Assembly: GCF_001870465.1 (NCBI RefSeq)
Contig: NZ_MDGK01000056.1
Location: 62,001 to 126,000, forward strand
Length of the DNA stretch: 64,000 nt
Origin: Pseudomonas extremorientalis
GTDB taxonomy: Bacteria; Pseudomonadota; Gammaproteobacteria; Pseudomonadales; Pseudomonadaceae
Direction: 5' to 3'
The position numbers and the translations under genes are program-made. Shown one piece after another: positions 58,754-64,000 of this stretch. The notes beneath the pieces are model-generated. The model worked only from the letters and a program-made list of their open reading frames with translations. It was not told the DNA's origin and searched no databases. The stretch's first letter is position 1; the number at the start of each line of letters is the position of its first letter.

Positions 58754-61700
58754 TTACAAGTCCTGGTACAAGTCTTCGATGCTGTCCAGCTTGGCGCGCT
58801 GTAACGCTTCGTCGGTGAGCTTTTCCACCTGGGCCCGGTCTTGCGCCGCCAGTTTCTCCATTTCGGCGTCGAGCTGCGCCTGGGTCATCACTGCCCCCGG
58901 CGGCACCTCGGCGGCCGGCTTGCCCAGGTGTTCCGCCAGCCGCAGTACCTCGCTGCGCCAACGGTCCTTTTGCACCGGATCAGCGGCGTCGAGCCAGGCT
59001 TGCTGGGCATCGCGCAGATCCAGCCAGGCCTCTGCCTTGCCTTGCAGCGTCTTGAAGGGCTCTGTGTGTGCCTGCCGGAGATAATCCAGCCAGAACGGCT
59101 GCTCACTGATCGATTGCCGCAACAGGTTGCCTTCCTCAAGGGCGAGCACTCGCTTGCGGGCCTGTTCGATCATGTCCGCGGTCACGTCCGGTTCCGAGAA
59201 CATCATCCGAGCGGATTGCCAGGGCAAGTGCAATTTGTCCGGGGGCGCCAATTCGGTCGCGTAGATCAGGTAGACCTCTACCTCGTCGATGTCGCGCATC
59301 GCATTGCCCTGCGCATCGCGATGGGTGATGCGTTCGCCATCGGCGTCGCGCTCGGGGTATTTGCGCCCTTCGGCCACCAGCGCATCGACCCGGGCACGCG
59401 CAATCCGACCCAGTTCATCCAGGCGTGACTTGCCGCGCGCCACAGCCAGCAAGTCGCGCTCCACCGTGTCCGGGAGAAGCGAGTCGTACGCCCGCGCCAC
59501 CAGCACTTCAACGCCCATGGCATTGAACAGTTGGGCACCGGCATCCACGCAGGTGGTGGGCGCCGCGGCCATGGCAAACAGTTTTTCACGCAAGGCTGTG
59601 TTGGCCGCCGCCGACTCGACCATTTTCCACACTTTGCGTGTGAGATCGATCTTGGCCGCACTCTCTTGTTCGAGTGCATCTGCAGATTCGGACAGTTTGC
59701 GCAACTCATTGAAAAACGGTTCGGAGCCGTGCTCATTTTCCAGGGCGTCCCAGGTGTCCTGTTTGGCCCGCCACTGCTCATCGCTCAGGCCACTGCGCCA
59801 ATGGATGCTGTCCATCACCCCTCGCAGCGGATAGGTACGGTCCGGCTCCAGCCCGACGGACAGCCGGTAGCCCCTGACGATCTCCAGATTCTGCGCGGAA
59901 ATGAACGCCGGTTCCACGCTGATACGGGTGCGTGCCACGGTGTTTGCGTGGCTTGACCCAGGTTCGACCTGGGGAACGCTGTCCAACCGATTGGCGCTCA
60001 GGTCCAGCACGAACGAACGCGCCCGTGGTTGCTCAAACAAGCCGGTAGGCCACGTGGTCTGCCCGCTGTCGCCGAGCAGCAGCATGCTCAATTCCGGCAT
60101 GCGGCCGATGTCGGGCGCGCGGCCAAGCGGATTGCTTTCCAGCCCCAGGTAGTTCAGCTTCGTAAGCCCACTCAGGTGGTTGAAGGCGTTCGTGTCCAGG
60201 ACAATCTGATTATCGGACAGCTCCAGCTCGGTCAATCGCTGCATTTGACCTATCGGCTCGGGCAGCACGCTCAGTTCGTTGTTACTCAGGTCCAACCGCC
60301 GCAGCCGCTTGAAATAGCGCAGGAAGGGGCTGGGGTCTGTCGAGATTCCCGCATCCGATAGGTCAAGGGCCGAAACATGGTCGAAGTTGGCGGTCAACGG
60401 CGGCAGTTGCTCAAGCTGGTCATGCAGGTCCTCGTCGGACAGGTCGAGGACTTGCCCATGGGAGTACCCGCTGACATCCGCATCCTCGGGCCCAGCGCGG
60501 CGCCAGGCGTCGCGCAAGGCCTTGACGATTCGCAGGCGGGCAAACCGTTGTTGCTGGAATGCCCCTGAGCGGCGCTGCTCCTCGGTGACCTGGTTATAGT
60601 GTTCGCGTTGCCAGTTCTGCAACGTGTTGTCGAATGTCTTGTATTCCATCTCCAGGGCCTTGAGCCGGGATTGATACTCCAACCCCATGTCGTCGATGAA
60701 CGTGTTCACTTGCTCGAAGGTAAACCCAGGGAAAAGGGTGCGCACGCGCTCCTCGATGATATGCCCCCAGGCCGTATGCTGACCGTGGTTGCTGGCCAGG
60801 TACCCCAACTTCCCGCTCGCCAGGCGCGGTGACGGTCGGTGTGAAAAGAGGTACCGGCGCTGCTGGAGTTTAAGCACCGTGCGCAACTGGTCACGGGGCA
60901 GCGCCGCGGCAATGATCCTGGCCTTCAGTTCCTGCCCTTGCTTGATGTTCGGCAAGCCGATGGCCTGGCGGTGCTCGTCGGGCAAGGCGTGCTGGATAGC
61001 TGAGTAGAGGTCGTCGGGCTCATGCAGGGTTTCATCGCGGACATTGCGTGCCTGGTAAAGGCCCTCTCCAACCCGCACCAACACCTTGCGTTCAGTCGCC
61101 TGCTGCGGGCCGAAACTGGCCCGTAGCTCACCGTCCAGCTCTGCCTCACGCACTTCCAGGCGCAGGTTGTCCTTCCATCCCGCCAACCTCGGCACTGAAT
61201 TGACGACCAGGGCTTCGGTGTCCTTATCCGCCAGCGCCTCCAGGTACAGGCCCTCGTAGGCGTGGGTCAGGCGCATGTTCTGCTGCAGGTCGCGCGCCTG
61301 CTCGGCCAATCGCAGCGGCACACGCTGCCGGGTGTTGAGCGTTTTTCTCTCCTCGGCAGTAGCGCTCCCCAGCAACTCCTGGACCATGAGCGTCGGGACC
61401 CGAGCAAACTGGCGCTTGATCAATTGGGTGGCGGCGTCCGTGGGCGGCTGCTGTCCGGCGTAGAGGCTGCGCATCAAGCGCGCGCGCTGGGTGACCGCGA
61501 AGGTTTGCAGACGTGCCTTCAGGGCAGCGACGCGCAGTTCCGGCGTTCTGGGGGTGTAGCCAGGCAACAGGGCATGGATCTGGGCTTCGTCGAGAAAACC
61601 GATCACCCGCGCGGGCAACTGGCCCTTCATCAATTCTGTAAGGCTGATCCGCAGGGTGTCGCGGGTGGAGGCGCCGGGGTCGCCGTACTTCACTGACCGG

Positions 61701-63988
61701 CCGCTTGGCTCGATGTCCCAAAACGCTTCGATCGCCAACTGTTGCGGCCAACCCTTGAGGTACACAACCAGGGACGCTGGATAGCCGCACAAATTGATGG
61801 AATGCTTGCCCGCGCCGATCTCCTCGGCCACCGTCCCGGCGTCGCGATAGGCACGGAACCTGCGCACGGTATCCAGCAGGATCGCCGGCACCGGTTCACC
61901 TTCGACATGCACCCGACGCAATCGGTCTTGCGTCACGCCACTGGTGTGGCGGATCTGCTCCAGCTCGGTGTCACTGAAACCGTCCATCACCGGCCCCAGG
62001 CGGCGCATCAGGGTTGCGCCTTGCCACTTCAAGGGTTGCTCAAGTTCATGGTTCCAGGCGCCCTCGCCATTGGCGGTCAGGCGCGGCAAATAGGCATCGT
62101 CCCGTGACGGGTGCTCGATATGAAAACGCTCGGTCTGCGGGTCTTGCCGTACCGCATAGCGCTTGCCCTCCAATTCCAGCAGCTGTTTGCCGTCGACCTG
62201 ATGCAGTCCCTGTGCGTCGGCGACGGAATCGGCGGGCAACGGCGAAGGATGCTCGTAGATGGACAGATCGGGCTTCCACAGCCGGGTCTTGCCGCTGGGC
62301 AACTGCACCGCCTTGAGCTGCTCGATGAAGGGCGACAGGGTCAAGTGAGCCACGCCCGCACCGGCCGCCAGCAGGGCCAGGTTTTCCAGCACATCGGTGA
62401 TATGCGCCCAACCGGCTTCGCGGTCCCCCTGTGCCCACTCGATAACACCGTCCAGCACTTCGTATAGCAACTGCCCCGCCGTGACCAGGGACATCGCCAC
62501 CCCCAGCGGCGGAACCACCATGCCCAACAGGTTCACGGCAAACAGGCCGGTATTCAGATAATGCTCAAGACGCCGCGAACGTTCAGCATCGTCCGCGTCG
62601 GCAGTGCTCACGGCCTGGGCCCGCGCATCGGCATACAGGCGCTTGCGCAAGCTTTCGTAGCGATGGGGCCACAGGTCCACTTCCTCCCACAGCCCCTTGA
62701 TCGCATTCGCGCCGATATTGAATTCCGGCGCGCTGATCGGCACCCGTGTCTGCGGCCGAGGCTCACCGAAAATCGATGGAATACTCTGCAGGTACGACGG
62801 CGTCACCAGTGACGTGAGGTACTGGCCCCATTCGGACTGCAACCAATCCTCGATGAACGATCCTGGCGGTGCATCCACCACCAGCTCGGTGAGCCGGCGA
62901 AAGTAGTAGGGGCGATGCCGGTAATCAATGAACCGGCTGTAGAACCGCTGGTATTCGGTAACCGGTAACTCTACGGAGCGGTCGCCATGGGCCTGCGTGC
63001 CGGCAGTAAGACGGGCTGTCACGGCGTTGCTGAAGTCGGCGAATGACGCGTACCGCTTGATCGGATGCTCGGGGTCGTCCGGGACGTAGATGATCACCCA
63101 TTGGGAATAGCGATATTTGACGCAGGGGTCGATGACCAGGCAATCGCGCAGGCGCAGGTTCATCATGCACGGCACGCGGTACCACACCTGCTTGTCGCCC
63201 AGCATGATCGGTTGTTCACCGGCCAGCACGCGCATCAGCAAGGCATGATCGCTCGCGTCGATATCACCCTTGACCAGGGCCAGGTAGGCCGCCGCCTTGA
63301 ACGCGGCTTTCTGGTGGGTCAGGTAGCGCTCGCGCAGCAAGCCCTCGGCGACCGCATCCTGGGGTTCCAGGAAGGTCTTGAGGTAGGCCTGGTACTGCGC
63401 GCCCAGGTCCAGGTCACGGCACAACTGCACAAAGGTTTCGATCTGCAACGAGGTGGCATGGCGTTCGAACTGGCCGCGCGCATCGGGTGGGGTGATAAAG
63501 CCTGAGGATTGGTTGAAAAATCCCTTCTCGGCCTCCCGCGCTTCGAAGTTGTTCAACGCCGCCTGCAACAACGAAAAGGACTTGCTCTTGAACCCGCCCG
63601 TTGGCCGGCCGAAGGCATCTTCCACCGGTGAATAAAGCCGCAGCCAGGTTTGATGGACGTCCAGTTCGAAGCCCGCCTTTTTCAAGGCAGCCTCCAGTAA
63701 CGGCTGGGCGAATGCGGTCACTGACTGCAATTTTCCCATGGACTTTTCCAACTGGTTGAGCGCGTCGCAGCGTGCATCCATCAGGGTTTTGAGCTGATCT
63801 TTCTGGTGCTGGGCGGCGGCGGCGTACCAGTCGGGAATCTGTGGAGCAGTCTCTTTGAGGGCCTGGCGACGCTCGGGCGAGGCCCGGACAAGGCATGGCG
63901 CGATGGCCTGTTTGATCAGCGTGTAATGCTGGCCTTGATCGATGGGTACGGGCAATGCTGAGTGTTCGACTGCAACGGACTTGGACAT
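58754..63988 (-). CDS. Leucine-rich repeat protein with NEL-type E3 ubiquitin ligase domain
   Basis: A 1744-aa protein, complete within the window. The long N-terminal region (about 1-1190) resembles the DUF6543 domain of Pseudomonas NEL proteins. It holds a hydrophobic stretch near 485-520 (LFAVNLLGMVVPPLGVAMSL). Leucine-rich repeats follow at about 1205-1370 (RLRRLDLSNNELSVLP, LTELELSDNQIVLD, LNYLGLESNPLG). The C-terminal NEL-like domain has the catalytic-type motif PTTCVDAGAQLFNAMG, with C1480 as the probable thioester cysteine and D1482 next to it. IpaH/SspH-type NEL proteins ubiquitinate host proteins after type III secretion. The secretion route and targets here are unknown. No signal peptide is seen. 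It converges on ureC. Confidence 0.83.
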   Translation of the reverse strand: MSKSVAVEHSALPVPIDQGQHYTLIKQAIAPCLVRASPERRQALKETAPQIPDWYAAAAQHQKDQLKTLMDARCDALNQLEKSMGKLQSVTAFAQPLLEAALKKAGFELDVHQTWLRLYSPVEDAFGRPTGGFKSKSFSLLQAALNNFEAREAEKGFFNQSSGFITPPDARGQFERHATSLQIETFVQLCRDLDLGAQYQAYLKTFLEPQDAVAEGLLRERYLTHQKAAFKAAAYLALVKGDIDASDHALLMRVLAGEQPIMLGDKQVWYRVPCMMNLRLRDCLVIDPCVKYRYSQWVIIYVPDDPEHPIKRYASFADFSNAVTARLTAGTQAHGDRSVELPVTEYQRFYSRFIDYRHRPYYFRRLTELVVDAPPGSFIEDWLQSEWGQYLTSLVTPSYLQSIPSIFGEPRPQTRVPISAPEFNIGANAIKGLWEEVDLWPHRYESLRKRLYADARAQAVSTADADDAERSRRLEHYLNTGLFAVNLLGMVVPPLGVAMSLVTAGQLLYEVLDGVIEWAQGDREAGWAHITDVLENLALLAAGAGVAHLTLSPFIEQLKAVQLPSGKTRLWKPDLSIYEHPSPLPADSVADAQGLHQVDGKQLLELEGKRYAVRQDPQTERFHIEHPSRDDAYLPRLTANGEGAWNHELEQPLKWQGATLMRRLGPVMDGFSDTELEQIRHTSGVTQDRLRRVHVEGEPVPAILLDTVRRFRAYRDAGTVAEEIGAGKHSINLCGYPASLVVYLKGWPQQLAIEAFWDIEPSGRSVKYGDPGASTRDTLRISLTELMKGQLPARVIGFLDEAQIHALLPGYTPRTPELRVAALKARLQTFAVTQRARLMRSLYAGQQPPTDAATQLIKRQFARVPTLMVQELLGSATAEERKTLNTRQRVPLRLAEQARDLQQNMRLTHAYEGLYLEALADKDTEALVVNSVPRLAGWKDNLRLEVREAELDGELRASFGPQQATERKVLVRVGEGLYQARNVRDETLHEPDDLYSAIQHALPDEHRQAIGLPNIKQGQELKARIIAAALPRDQLRTVLKLQQRRYLFSHRPSPRLASGKLGYLASNHGQHTAWGHIIEERVRTLFPGFTFEQVNTFIDDMGLEYQSRLKALEMEYKTFDNTLQNWQREHYNQVTEEQRRSGAFQQQRFARLRIVKALRDAWRRAGPEDADVSGYSHGQVLDLSDEDLHDQLEQLPPLTANFDHVSALDLSDAGISTDPSPFLRYFKRLRRLDLSNNELSVLPEPIGQMQRLTELELSDNQIVLDTNAFNHLSGLTKLNYLGLESNPLGRAPDIGRMPELSMLLLGDSGQTTWPTGLFEQPRARSFVLDLSANRLDSVPQVEPGSSHANTVARTRISVEPAFISAQNLEIVRGYRLSVGLEPDRTYPLRGVMDSIHWRSGLSDEQWRAKQDTWDALENEHGSEPFFNELRKLSESADALEQESAAKIDLTRKVWKMVESAAANTALREKLFAMAAAPTTCVDAGAQLFNAMGVEVLVARAYDSLLPDTVERDLLAVARGKSRLDELGRIARARVDALVAEGRKYPERDADGERITHRDAQGNAMRDIDEVEVYLIYATELAPPDKLHLPWQSARMMFSEPDVTADMIEQARKRVLALEEGNLLRQSISEQPFWLDYLRQAHTEPFKTLQGKAEAWLDLRDAQQAWLDAADPVQKDRWRSEVLRLAEHLGKPAAEVPPGAVMTQAQLDAEMEKLAAQDRAQVEKLTDEALQRAKLDSIEDLYQDL

Positions 63989-64000
63989 GGGATGGCTACT

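Overview
The window looks like chromosome of a bacterium of the Pseudomonas fluorescens complex. It is GC-rich. Its gene order matches the genus (MCP-aroQ-accB-accC-prmA-dusB-fis-purH-purD-retS, then the urtABCDE and ureDAB/C nitrogen genes). It carries at least ten REP/REPIN elements of the type with the core GTGGGAGGGGGCTTGCCCCC that is typical of this group. Species assignment rests on pattern recognition only.

Layout. (1) 1-14.2 kb is core housekeeping: a chemoreceptor cut by the left edge, 3-dehydroquinate dehydratase, the biotin carboxylase pair accB-accC, prmA, a zinc-ribbon membrane protein, dusB-fis, purH, purD and the hybrid sensor kinase retS. (2) 14.2-15.6 kb has a MarC-type membrane protein whose stop codon is interlocked with that of a convergent unknown gene. 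(3) 15.8-22.1 kb holds divergent cobalamin genes: cobG-cobH-cobI-(cbiG/cobJ fusion) on the minus strand and cobL-cobK on the plus strand. (4) 22.1-23.0 kb is a REPIN-bounded scrap zone with a decayed DUF6124/DUF3077-like gene and a truncated antidote-like gene. (5) 23.1-28.1 kb is a copper cluster (two DUF2946-like proteins, a PCu(A)C chaperone, an OprC-like TonB receptor, a PepSY membrane protein). (6) 28.1-33.1 kb is a metal-uptake operon (TonB receptor, ABC ATPase, binding protein, permease) behind a perfect 31-bp palindrome resembling a Zur box. It matches the zinc-responsive PA2911-PA2914 system of P. aeruginosa. (7) 33.1-54.2 kb contains three giant minus-strand genes (about 1518, 1969 and 1523 aa) interdigitated with the plus-strand urea transporter operon urtABCDE. 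(8) 54.4-58.7 kb is urease (ureD, ureA, two GNAT acetyltransferases, ureB, ureC); the accessory genes ureEFG are not here. (9) 58.75-63.99 kb is a 1744-aa leucine-rich-repeat protein with a NEL-type E3 ubiquitin ligase C-terminus.

The most unusual content is the family of three giant proteins. Each is made almost entirely of tandem units of about 217-219 residues (7, 9 and 7 units). The units resemble the DUF4329 (JAB-like) fold, but the HxHP...SxxD metalloprotease-like signature survives only in the first unit of two of them. All later units are degenerate. The genes sit on the opposite strand to, and on both sides of, the urea transporter operon, and a NEL ubiquitin ligase-like gene lies just beyond urease.

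The urea genes form a coherent system: UrtABCDE imports urea and UreABC with UreD assembles urease. Both transcription units have well-formed sigma54 -24/-12 promoters, which fits nitrogen control. The copper and zinc clusters are independent metal-homeostasis systems placed between the cobalamin and urea genes.
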